The notes under the pieces are model-generated. The model was not told where the DNA came from, made no database searches, and saw nothing but the letters and a program-made list of their open reading frames with translations. A DNA stretch of 64,000 nucleotides from Clostridia bacterium. Its GTDB lineage: Bacteria > Bacillota > Clostridia > Oscillospirales > Acutalibacteraceae. Every line of letters starts with the position of its first letter. The first letter of the stretch is position 1. Below are positions 7,508 to 15,277 of the stretch, piece after piece. Location of the stretch: positions 33,937-97,936 of the forward strand of contig JAFSGP010000004.1 in NCBI GenBank assembly GCA_017440755.1. The letters are read 5' to 3'. The position numbers and the translations under genes were made by a program.

Positions 7508-10378
7508 TCAACCAAACAGATAGCGATAGTCGGCATACACCTCGTCCCAGTCGGCGTAATCCGCCGCCAGATACACATCACCCTCTACCTTGTCCAGAGC
7601 CGCTTTAATCTCCGCCTCAAAGCCGGAGCCAACCACGGGAATGTTACCGTTCTGGGGATTGCCGGTCACCGTAAAGGTGGGGGCGGACAGCAACAGAGCG
7701 GAGAAGGTGTACTCCTTCTTCACCTCGTCCACGTCCAGCGGACCGGGGATACGATGCCCCAAGGCGGCAGAGGTATCCCACGCCAGGGACACGCCCGCCA
7801 TCTCCGCTACGGGACCTAACTGCCCCGCCATATTGGTGGTAATGCCGCGGTTGCGGCAATAAAGTTTTATATCCGCAGGCAGCTTCTCCAGCAGATACGC
7901 CGCCAAATCCTGCAGCGCCAGACCCATATCCGAGCCGCCGGTGTTACTGGGCAGGTTGCGGGCGATAAAGACGGCGTCTCCGTCGTACAGAGCGTATTTA
8001 TCCAAAATCTTATCCAAACGGGCAAAGGAAGCCGCCCGCATCTCAGGATACTCGCGGTCAAACCGCAAATCGGGGAAGGTGTTGAGCATACGGGTGAAAT
8101 CCACCGACAGCTTAACGCCGTAGCGGTGCAGCCACGCTGCCTCCTCCGCCAGGAACTCCTTATCCATTCGCTCCAGATAGTAGGCGTCCACCAGCAGCGT
8201 ATCGAAATACTGCTCAAAGGAGGGGTGCTCAATAAGGAAATCGCGGATACTCATCACGTCCATGGGCAGCTTGACACCTACCTTGCGGTCACGGGCGACA
8301 GGCAGGCTTTCCGCCTGCAGCTCCAGCGCCGTAGCCACCGTGATCTCGTACATCACCACGTCACCTGCGGCGATGGTATAGGCACCCTCACCCGCCACAG
8401 CGGTGGGATCCACCTCCACACAGGCGGGATAGTAACCCACCGTATCCTGCACGTTATCCTCAATGAGGATAGGTTTGATGGCGGCAATGCCCACATCGCC
8501 GCCCACAATATCATACCGCTGGGCAGTGAAGGTATTGTTGGTCACCTGCAGCAGCAGAGTGTTCTCGTCCTTGACGGTGACGATATATTGCAGTTCCTCG
8601 TTGGTGGGTTTCACCAGCGTGTAGCTGTCGAAGCAGTCGCCCAGATACCGCTCCACAAAGGGAGTCCAGGCGTAAGCCTGGGGAATGGGCTGCTCCTGCT
8701 CACGCGTGGCTACGGCGGGAGTCTCCTGCCGCTCCAGACCGCTCTCCGCCAGAATCACCGTCACCTTGCCCGCTCCGTGAGCGGTGGTGAGAATAGCCGG
8801 CTTGCCCTCTACGGTGGCCTCCACCACCGCATCGGCGGCGGGAGCGGCATTCACGAGGGTTAGGTCGGACACCGGATACTCTTCGCCGCCATATACGGCG
8901 GTGCCGCTGACGGCGGTCTTGCCGCCCGCCATCTCGATGCCGCAGTAGGACAGCATCTCCTCACGATTGGCCGCGTTCAGCACGGTGGGCGCCCACAGCA
9001 CCAGATGCCCGCCATTATCCACAAAGCAGCGCACCTTGTCCTCTACCTCGGCGGTCAGTTCGGTGTCGTTGACCATTACCAGCATGCGATACTGGCCCAG
9101 AATCGCCGCGTCCGCATCGCTGAGCAACGCGTCCGCAATCTCGCCGTAGCGGGTCTTGCACAGGAAACCGGTCTCGTCAAAGAAGCGACCCGCGTCCTCG
9201 TAGCGAGGATACAGCATCGTAAACAGAGCGTGGGTCTGGAAGTCACCGGTGTTGTAGGGGATATCGCCCCACACCTCGTACAGCTTGGGGCTGTACAGGT
9301 GGGAGGGCGGGTTCCAGCCCGCGTTGTAGTTCATCATAAACGCCACAGGGGTGTACATCACACCGGGGCGACCCAGGGAGTTAACCAGCTTGTTGGCATA
9401 GGTCTGCACCTGCCCGATGGGGGTGAAGCCTGCAGGAGCGTACACGTCCTCCGGCTTAACCGTGGAGAGAATATGGCTCTCGCTGTCGTCGTTGTCAAAC
9501 CAGCTGTTCTCAAAGCCCAGGAACACGCAGTTATACATATACTCGTTCCACAGGATACGGCGCATCAGGCTCAGGCTGGTGCCCTTGTCCGGCGCGCCGT
9601 TGGGCAGACCGGGTTCGCCGTAATACTTGTAGCCCGTCTTATTCCACACCGACACGTTGCCGGAGGGCAGAATCCCATACTGCTTGGAGGCACCACGGAT
9701 AAAGGCGTACCACATCTGGGAGTTGGGCAGTGCCTGCGCCGCCTCGCAGGAGAGCAGAGTGGCATAGCCGCCGCGGGCATAGTAGTGGATCAGCGCTAAA
9801 GAGGCGAGGATAGTCATCTTGTCGTGGAACAGGGTGGCCATCTGCCCGTGATAGTGGTCGAAGTTCTTCATCTGTCCCGTGCGGGTCTTGGGGTAAGCGG
9901 AGCCGTCCTCACGGCTGACGTAGGCGCCGATATAGCGCCCGTCCTGCTCGCCCATCTCGTAGCCGAAGAAGTTTTCTCCCATAATGGAGCGGATTTTCTC
10001 GTCCAGCTCCTTACTGTAGCGGAATTCGCCCCAAGAGGAGTCTACGTCGCAGCTCTTGATGCCGCCGGGCACAAAGCCCCAGCCGCCGTAGAGGTACAGA
10101 TCGTGGGCTTTCAGCGCCTCGAGCATCTCCTCTACGTTATCCGCCAGAAAGTTTTTATAATGCAGCCAAAAACACCGACCCATATCGTAATCCCGAGTAT
10201 ACTTGCGAATGGTCTCCTCGATACCGTACAGACGGTTGGTCTTGGGGTCCAGCGGGAAGCTGCGGCACACCGCAAACTGCACCTTGTTATCCAGCAGTTC
10301 GTGAGTCACAGGCTTCTCCGCCCGCTTGCGATAGGTGGGGTATTTCTTGGGGTCTAAGTAATGGTTGTACACTTTCAT
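7508..10378 (-). CDS. PG2: unassigned glycosidase-like protein, long cytoplasmic form
   Basis: A 956-residue close paralogue of PG1, without a signal peptide. Both begin MK(A/V)Y.HY.DPKKYP and both carry FFGYEMGEQDGRYIG and LMRRILWNEYMYNCVFLG. Candidate catalytic residues are Glu212 (SCEAAQ) and Glu290 (GFENSW). The C-terminal 300-residue domain ends DYADWDEVYADYRYLFG, as in PG1. The ATG at 10376-10378 is preferred over an upstream GTG because GAGGTGAT lies at good spacing. It probably heads the PG2-PG1-GH20-GH109-esterase transcript, following the PG3 terminator, although no convincing promoter is visible in the gap. Expected to act on imported oligosaccharides; substrate unknown. Confidence 0.75.
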   Translation of the reverse strand: MKVYNHYLDPKKYPTYRKRAEKPVTHELLDNKVQFAVCRSFPLDPKTNRLYGIEETIRKYTRDYDMGRCFWLHYKNFLADNVEEMLEALKAHDLYLYGGWGFVPGGIKSCDVDSSWGEFRYSKELDEKIRSIMGENFFGYEMGEQDGRYIGAYVSREDGSAYPKTRTGQMKNFDHYHGQMATLFHDKMTILASLALIHYYARGGYATLLSCEAAQALPNSQMWYAFIRGASKQYGILPSGNVSVWNKTGYKYYGEPGLPNGAPDKGTSLSLMRRILWNEYMYNCVFLGFENSWFDNDDSESHILSTVKPEDVYAPAGFTPIGQVQTYANKLVNSLGRPGVMYTPVAFMMNYNAGWNPPSHLYSPKLYEVWGDIPYNTGDFQTHALFTMLYPRYEDAGRFFDETGFLCKTRYGEIADALLSDADAAILGQYRMLVMVNDTELTAEVEDKVRCFVDNGGHLVLWAPTVLNAANREEMLSYCGIEMAGGKTAVSGTAVYGGEEYPVSDLTLVNAAPAADAVVEATVEGKPAILTTAHGAGKVTVILAESGLERQETPAVATREQEQPIPQAYAWTPFVERYLGDCFDSYTLVKPTNEELQYIVTVKDENTLLLQVTNNTFTAQRYDIVGGDVGIAAIKPILIEDNVQDTVGYYPACVEVDPTAVAGEGAYTIAAGDVVMYEITVATALELQAESLPVARDRKVGVKLPMDVMSIRDFLIEHPSFEQYFDTLLVDAYYLERMDKEFLAEEAAWLHRYGVKLSVDFTRMLNTFPDLRFDREYPEMRAASFARLDKILDKYALYDGDAVFIARNLPSNTGGSDMGLALQDLAAYLLEKLPADIKLYCRNRGITTNMAGQLGPVAEMAGVSLAWDTSAALGHRIPGPLDVDEVKKEYTFSALLLSAPTFTVTGNPQNGNIPVVGSGFEAEIKAALDKVEGDVYLAADYADWDEVYADYRYLFG

Positions 10379-10444
10379 TGCTATCACCTCATTGTTGAAC
10401 GCCGATTTTTCTATCTGTATGCAAAGTCCCGTAGGACACTATGC

Positions 10445-10503
10445 CAAAAAAACAGTAAACGCCACCGTCGGAACCGATTTTACTCTCTTCCGACAGTGGC
10501 GTT
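10445..10503 (-). terminator. Intrinsic terminator after PG3
   Basis: On the minus strand a long hairpin pairs AACGCCAC.GTCGGAA with TTCCGAC.GTGGCGTT (about 15 bp with one mismatch) and is followed by TTTACTGTTTTTTT. It lies about 30 nt after the PG3 stop. It separates the secreted paralogues from the PG2-PG1 group. Confidence 0.8.
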
Positions 10504-10531
10504 CATAAAACAAAACTCCTTTGTAAAGTTA

Positions 10532-12706
10532 TTACCTTACTACAAACTCGATGACAGCAATCCCTCCGGGAGCCAACGTGACGGTCTGCTCCTTAGAAGC
10601 ACTTAATTGATTGCCGCTTATCCAATCCTTTGCCGCCTTCACCGTTCCCTTGCCGGTGTAGGTGACGTTGACATATTTCGTGTGGCTCTTATCCACCGTT
10701 TCGGCGGAATCGTAGGCCTTAAACACACCGTCGTTGTTGATGAGGGTCAGCACAAAGCCTTTGTCATTCACGTTGACGATGTACTGCACCCGCTCGTCGA
10801 TGGAGAAGGGAATCTGCTCTTTCAGCAGGTCATCCATAATGGCTCCCAAACCGTCCACCTTATAGGCATCGCCGTAGACAATGACCTTGCCCTTGCCGAT
10901 GCTACCTGTATTGCGATAGGTGGCGGGAAAATCCTTAGTATATGCAGAGTTGAGCACCAACGTACCGCCGTTCTGCACATAATTGGTGTATTTGAGCCGC
11001 ATGGTGGGGGTCAGGTCCACGTCGCCCGCCAGAATGATAACAGGATAGGTGTTCAGCACCTTTTCGTCCGCCCGATCGGTGAGAATATCCACCGTGTCGC
11101 CGTAGGGGGTATTCACCTGCTGTTTGCCGTCGTCCCGAACGTTCTGGTTGGGGTAATTGTTGGGGTACAGCAGACGGAACAGGTTGTCAATCATCCAGTC
11201 GCCCTCGGTGAACACAAACCGCTCGAACACCTTGTAGTTGCCGTCGTTGGCCATCCAATGACCATAGGGCAGACCGTGGTCACGGGGAATCACGATACCG
11301 AAGGGCACCATCGTCACGCCGCGGTCGGGGTTACGCTGGGTGAAGGCGTAAAATTCCTGATTCATCTTACCATGAGGTGTCAGAGTGTAACTGTCGCCCG
11401 CTTGGTTAAGGGTAGGATAGCAGGCGCTCTCTGCGCCGCCCTCGTTGATGAGCCACTGCGCACCGGACATATACGCCATATAATAGGCACGGCGGGCAGC
11501 GGAAACCGACTGCCCCGCATACTCGTGGTTAACCACGTTGGAGTGGAAGCTGTCGTCGTGGCGGTGCATGGTTTCGTCACCGGTGTAGTTAATCATGCCC
11601 GTCCAGTTCCACAGGCTGAAATCCACATACCACGCGTCCACGCCGCCCAGACCCATGGCCTCGTTATACTGCTTAGCCGCACCGCGGGTGAAAGCCACAC
11701 TCAGCTGGGGAGCGTTCACGTTTGCACCTATTTCGCAACTGATATAGTCATACCCTGCCTCAGCAGTATAGTGCTGCCAACGGGTGAAACTATCCATCGA
11801 GGCATAAGCACCGAACGCCTGCGTTGCCATTTGACTCTTCAGCCACGCAATCACGTTGTCCGTTGCCTGTTTTCGATTGCTGGGCTCGCTGCCGTCAAGG
11901 CCTCCACCGTAGTTGCAGTGGCTTGGCCATTCAGCAGTATACAGAGAAGCATAAAAAGGAGATCCGGTATCTCCCAATTTTTGCTTATTTATCGTTATGC
12001 TGAGCAAGCCACGGTTGTACTGCTGCTTACCTAATATCTGCACCTGATAGACGAAATCCTTATCCTCATAGCCAAGGAAGCCCTTCATTTGCCACGCCTC
12101 CACGTTGCGAATGTAATCGCGAATCAGGCTGTTCGCAGGAACAGGGGGCTTAGTCACCGTTTCGTCCTCGTCATCGGCGGGAGGCGCTGTGGTGGGCTTC
12201 ACATTGGTTGCCGACTGGGTAGGCGCCGTTCCCGACGTCGTGGGTAGATTCGCTCCACCGTCATCGGCGGGAGGCGCTGTGGTGGGTTTCACATTGGTTA
12301 CCGACTGGGTAGGCACCGTTCCCGACATCGTAGGTAGGTTGGGGTTATAGTCGTGGGCGGTGGGGCGCGTTGTGGTGGACGCAGTCACTCTGGTACGGGT
12401 GCCGGTGACCAGGTTTTTCGTGGTATGGGACGTACTGCCGCCGACGGCGGTGGCAGCCTGCGTAGTGGTGTTAGAAGACGACGTACTATCGTTCGTGTCC
12501 GCAGAGGTGGTATCGCCGCCCGTTTCCTGCGTGTCGGTATCCTCCCCCGCCGGCTGCTCTTCGGGAGCAGCTGTGGAAACGGAAATATCCGACGAATCGC
12601 TCTCGCTCGGCGCGGACACAGCGGGTTCGGTGCCGCAACCCACCAAGGAAAGCAGTATCCCCGCCATCAATAATAAGGAAATCATACGGATACTGTGAAT
12701 CTTCAT
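10532..12706 (-). CDS. PG3: unassigned glycosidase-like lipoprotein
   Basis: A 724-residue secreted paralogue. The signal peptide ends in LVGC (lipid-anchored Cys24). A Ser/Thr/Asp/Pro-rich linker (about 27-190) contains a 30-residue tandem repeat. The catalytic-like region follows: FTRGAAKQYN signature, Glu325 in SCEIGAN, SAARR, and Glu422 in INEGGAE. Then come TPYGDTVDILTDRAD, a GATase-like domain with NGGTLVL, and a C-terminal beta-sandwich ending APGGIAVIEF. It lacks the C-terminal 300-residue domain of PG1/PG2. The start MKIHSIRM follows GGGGAGGA. Expected on the outer face of the membrane, acting on extracellular glycan. Very similar to PG4, so probably a recent duplication. Confidence 0.75.
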   Translation of the reverse strand: MKIHSIRMISLLLMAGILLSLVGCGTEPAVSAPSESDSSDISVSTAAPEEQPAGEDTDTQETGGDTTSADTNDSTSSSNTTTQAATAVGGSTSHTTKNLVTGTRTRVTASTTTRPTAHDYNPNLPTMSGTVPTQSVTNVKPTTAPPADDGGANLPTTSGTAPTQSATNVKPTTAPPADDEDETVTKPPVPANSLIRDYIRNVEAWQMKGFLGYEDKDFVYQVQILGKQQYNRGLLSITINKQKLGDTGSPFYASLYTAEWPSHCNYGGGLDGSEPSNRKQATDNVIAWLKSQMATQAFGAYASMDSFTRWQHYTAEAGYDYISCEIGANVNAPQLSVAFTRGAAKQYNEAMGLGGVDAWYVDFSLWNWTGMINYTGDETMHRHDDSFHSNVVNHEYAGQSVSAARRAYYMAYMSGAQWLINEGGAESACYPTLNQAGDSYTLTPHGKMNQEFYAFTQRNPDRGVTMVPFGIVIPRDHGLPYGHWMANDGNYKVFERFVFTEGDWMIDNLFRLLYPNNYPNQNVRDDGKQQVNTPYGDTVDILTDRADEKVLNTYPVIILAGDVDLTPTMRLKYTNYVQNGGTLVLNSAYTKDFPATYRNTGSIGKGKVIVYGDAYKVDGLGAIMDDLLKEQIPFSIDERVQYIVNVNDKGFVLTLINNDGVFKAYDSAETVDKSHTKYVNVTYTGKGTVKAAKDWISGNQLSASKEQTVTLAPGGIAVIEFVVR
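12171..12340. repeat. Two-copy 90-bp tandem repeat inside PG3
   Basis: Copies begin at 12171 and 12261 (period exactly 90 bp) and are nearly identical in DNA. They encode a repeated 30-residue linker, NLPT.SGT.PTQS.TNVKPTT followed by APPADD. Expansion in register suggests slippage or unequal exchange in a surface-protein linker. Confidence 0.85.
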
Positions 12707-12754
12707 GAAAGACGTCCTCCCCATGCTGTAATCTGCCGCCGTACGGCTACCAAA

Positions 12755-12783
12755 AATATACCAAAAAAAAGCAAAAAAGGCAA
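12755..12783 (-). promoter_or_regulatory. Candidate sigma-A promoter for PG3
   Basis: Reading the minus strand, TTGCCT (12783-12778), a 17-nt T-rich spacer, and TATATT (12760-12755), about 50 nt before the PG3 start codon. It falls downstream of the hairpins that follow PG4, consistent with PG3 having its own promoter. Confidence 0.5.
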
Positions 12784-12835
12784 CACTTTCCTATTAATAA
12801 AACAGACATTTTCTACTGAAAACTTGCCTTTTTGA

Positions 12836-12885
12836 CATTTCCAAGCCCGAAATCTGCATAAAAACCAATTTCGGGTTTGGAAATG
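12836..12885 (-). other. 18-bp palindrome between PG4 and PG3
   Basis: The arms 12836-12853 and 12868-12885 pair over 18 bp with a single G-U position and a 14-nt loop. Either strand could form it. It directly abuts the GC-rich hairpin at 12885-12910, giving two stacked hairpins after the PG4 stop. Likely terminator or mRNA end protection. Confidence 0.6.
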
Positions 12886-12910
12886 CCCCAGCAGGAAAAC
12901 CTGCCGGGGC
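12885..12910 (-). terminator. GC-rich hairpin after PG4, shared with PG5
   Basis: The stem GCCCC.GCAGG/CCTGC.GGGGC has a 4-nt loop, about 30 nt after the PG4 stop. The minus-strand text TGACTTGCCCCGGCAGG is identical after PG5. No U-run follows (GGGGCATTTC), so transcription arrest is uncertain and an RNA-processing role is possible. Confidence 0.5.
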
Positions 12911-12942
12911 AAGTCAGTTGCTATTGATTCCGCAGTGAGGAA

Positions 12943-15036
12943 TTACAGAACAAACTCAATAACTGCGATATCACCGGGAGCTACCGTGATGGTCTGCTCC
13001 TTTGAGGTTTTCAACTTTTCTCCGGTCATCCAATCACATACCTCCGTCACCTCTTCGGAGCCGGTGTATTTGACATTAACCGTCTTAGTCTTGCTCTTAT
13101 CCACAACCTCGGCGGAATCGTAGGTCTTAAACACACCCTCGTTGTTGATGAGAGTCAATATCAAACTATCGTCCGTGACATTGACGATGTACTCAATCGT
13201 CTCGTCAATGGCGAAGGGGATGTGCTCTTCCAGCAGAGTGTCCAGAATAGCACCCAGACCATCCACCTTATAGTCGCCCCCGTAAACATATACTTTTCCC
13301 TCACCCACGGTGCCCGTTTTACGGTAAGCCGCAGGGAAATCTTTCGTATATGCAGAATTCAAAACCAAAGTGCCGCCCTGCTGTACATATTCCGTATACT
13401 TGATTCGTGCAACGGGAGTCAAATCCACATCACCCGCCAGAATAATAACGGGATAGCTGTTCAGCACCACTTGTTCAGCACGATCGGTAATAATGTCAAC
13501 GGTATCACCATAGGGGGTATTCACCTGCTGCTTGCTATCATCCTTAACGCTCTGATAAGGATAGTTGTCAGGATACAGCAAACGGAACAGGTTGTCGATC
13601 ATCCAGTCACCGTCGGTGAACACAAACCGCTCAAACACCTTGTAATCGCCGTCGTTGGCCATCCAGTGACCATAGGGCAAACCGTGGTCGCGGGGAATGA
13701 CAATACCAAAAGGAACAACGGTCACACCGCGATCGGGATTACGCTGAGTGAAGTCAAAGAATTCTTTGTTCATCTCGCCGTGAGGAGACAACTTGTAGCT
13801 TTTGCCCGACTCGTTAAGCTCAGGATAGCAAGCCGTCTCAGCGCCGCCCTCATTGGTCATCCATCGCGCACCGGCCATGTATGACATATAGTAGGTGCGA
13901 CGGGCAGCCGAAATCGACTGACCGGCATTTTCGTGGTTAACTACATCATTGTGGAAGCTATCCTCATGACGATGCATCGTCTCGTCGCCGGTATAGTTAA
14001 TCATACCTTTCCAACTCCACATACTGAAGTAGGAGTACCACGCATTTACACTACCCAGACCGGCCGCCTCGCTATACTGCTTTGCCGCACCGCGAGCGAA
14101 AGCAACGCTCAACTGAGGAGCGTTGACGTTGGCACCGATTTCGCAACCAATATAGTCATAGCCTGCCTCCGCAGCGTAGTGCTCATAGCGAGTAAAACTA
14201 TCCATAGAGGAGTAGGGACCGGTTGTCTGCGTTGCCATTTGACTCTTCAGCCATGCAACCACATTGTTAGCAGCTTGCGTACGATCGGCAGGCTCATTAC
14301 CGTTCAAACTCTCACCGTAGTTGCAGTGGTTGGGCCACTCAGAGGTGTACAGAGAGGCGTAAAACAGCGACGCGGAATTGCCAAGTTTTTCGTTGACGAT
14401 GGTTTGGCTGAGCATACCGCGATCATATTGCTTTTTACCCAAAATCTGAATTAGGTAAACAAAATCCATATCTTCATAGCCGATGAAGCCCTTCATACGC
14501 CACAAATCAGCATTCGGAACGTACTTGGAAATAAGGCCGTTATTTGTTGGGGTCTTGTCAGGGTTCTCCTTATCGGAAGAAGGAGAGGTAGTCGTCGGCG
14601 TTGCAGGAGAACCGGTCGATGACGACGGATTCGTAGCCAAGCTGTCAGAAGTTGTGACAGAGGAAATCGCATTACCCTTTATGGTAACCAATGTCTTAGT
14701 GGGATAGGAGCCGGTTATACCGTTTCCGTTGGATGCAACACTCCCCGTCGTCGTAGTCGAATCGGGGGCAGCATCCGTAGTGGTGTCCGCGTCCGTTGAA
14801 TCTGCGGTAGTGGTATCCGCACCCTCTTCAGTGCCGACAGTAGTGTTGTCGGTACCTTCAGTGGTATCTTCAGTGGTATCTACTGTGGTCTGCTCCTCGG
14901 AGTCAGTAGGTGCAGAAGATACGTCGGAATTATCGGGGTCGGACACAACGGGCTTCGTGTCACAAGCTACCAAGGAAAGCAGCAATACAGCTACAGATAG
15001 CAGTGACAAGAATCTGATTAAAGTGTTTCTCAGCAT
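12943..15036 (-). CDS. PG4: unassigned glycosidase-like lipoprotein
   Basis: A 697-residue secreted paralogue, closest to PG3. The signal peptide has lipobox SLVAC (Cys25), followed by an acidic Ser/Thr-rich linker (about 30-165). Signature FARGAAKQYS. Candidate catalytic residues are Glu299 (GCEIGAN) and Glu396 (TNEGGAE), 97 residues apart, exactly the PG3 spacing. GATase-like domain and C-terminal sandwich (ending APGDIAVIEFVL) as in PG3. The start MLRNTLIRF is preferred over an upstream start because GGAGG lies 7 nt before it. The gene has hairpins at both ends and a good -10 box upstream, so it may be separately expressed. Confidence 0.75.
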   Translation of the reverse strand: MLRNTLIRFLSLLSVAVLLLSLVACDTKPVVSDPDNSDVSSAPTDSEEQTTVDTTEDTTEGTDNTTVGTEEGADTTTADSTDADTTTDAAPDSTTTTGSVASNGNGITGSYPTKTLVTIKGNAISSVTTSDSLATNPSSSTGSPATPTTTSPSSDKENPDKTPTNNGLISKYVPNADLWRMKGFIGYEDMDFVYLIQILGKKQYDRGMLSQTIVNEKLGNSASLFYASLYTSEWPNHCNYGESLNGNEPADRTQAANNVVAWLKSQMATQTTGPYSSMDSFTRYEHYAAEAGYDYIGCEIGANVNAPQLSVAFARGAAKQYSEAAGLGSVNAWYSYFSMWSWKGMINYTGDETMHRHEDSFHNDVVNHENAGQSISAARRTYYMSYMAGARWMTNEGGAETACYPELNESGKSYKLSPHGEMNKEFFDFTQRNPDRGVTVVPFGIVIPRDHGLPYGHWMANDGDYKVFERFVFTDGDWMIDNLFRLLYPDNYPYQSVKDDSKQQVNTPYGDTVDIITDRAEQVVLNSYPVIILAGDVDLTPVARIKYTEYVQQGGTLVLNSAYTKDFPAAYRKTGTVGEGKVYVYGGDYKVDGLGAILDTLLEEHIPFAIDETIEYIVNVTDDSLILTLINNEGVFKTYDSAEVVDKSKTKTVNVKYTGSEEVTEVCDWMTGEKLKTSKEQTITVAPGDIAVIEFVL

Positions 15037-15074
15037 ATTTGGTCCTCCATTCATTACATACAATCCTAATACAA

Positions 15075-15103
15075 ATTATATTCGTTGAAGCGTGATAAGA
15101 AAA
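15075..15103 (-). promoter_or_regulatory. Candidate promoter for PG4
   Basis: A perfect TATAAT (minus strand, 15080-15075) lies about 40 nt before the PG4 start. The matching -35 position is only TTTTCT-like. The surrounding 100 nt is AT-rich, unlike the coding DNA on both sides. Confidence 0.35.
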
Positions 15104-15214
15104 GGTAAAATTCTACTTTTTTATTGACAGAAACTACTATTCGTAAATTAATGAAGATATTTCAGTACTACTATCGTTTTCACGCCCAAATATAATATGC
15201 TGAATTTTGAAATA

Positions 15215-15245
15215 CCCCGGCAGGCGAAACAACCTCCTGCCGGGG
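15215..15245 (-). terminator. GC-rich hairpin after PG5
   Basis: Perfect 10-bp stem CCCCGGCAGG/CCTGCCGGGG with an 11-nt loop, about 30 nt after the PG5 stop. It shares 17 identical bases with the hairpin after PG4 and again lacks a U-run. Terminator or processing/stability element. Confidence 0.55.
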
Positions 15246-15277
15246 CAAGTCAACACAATTAAGTCATGCGAGAACTA

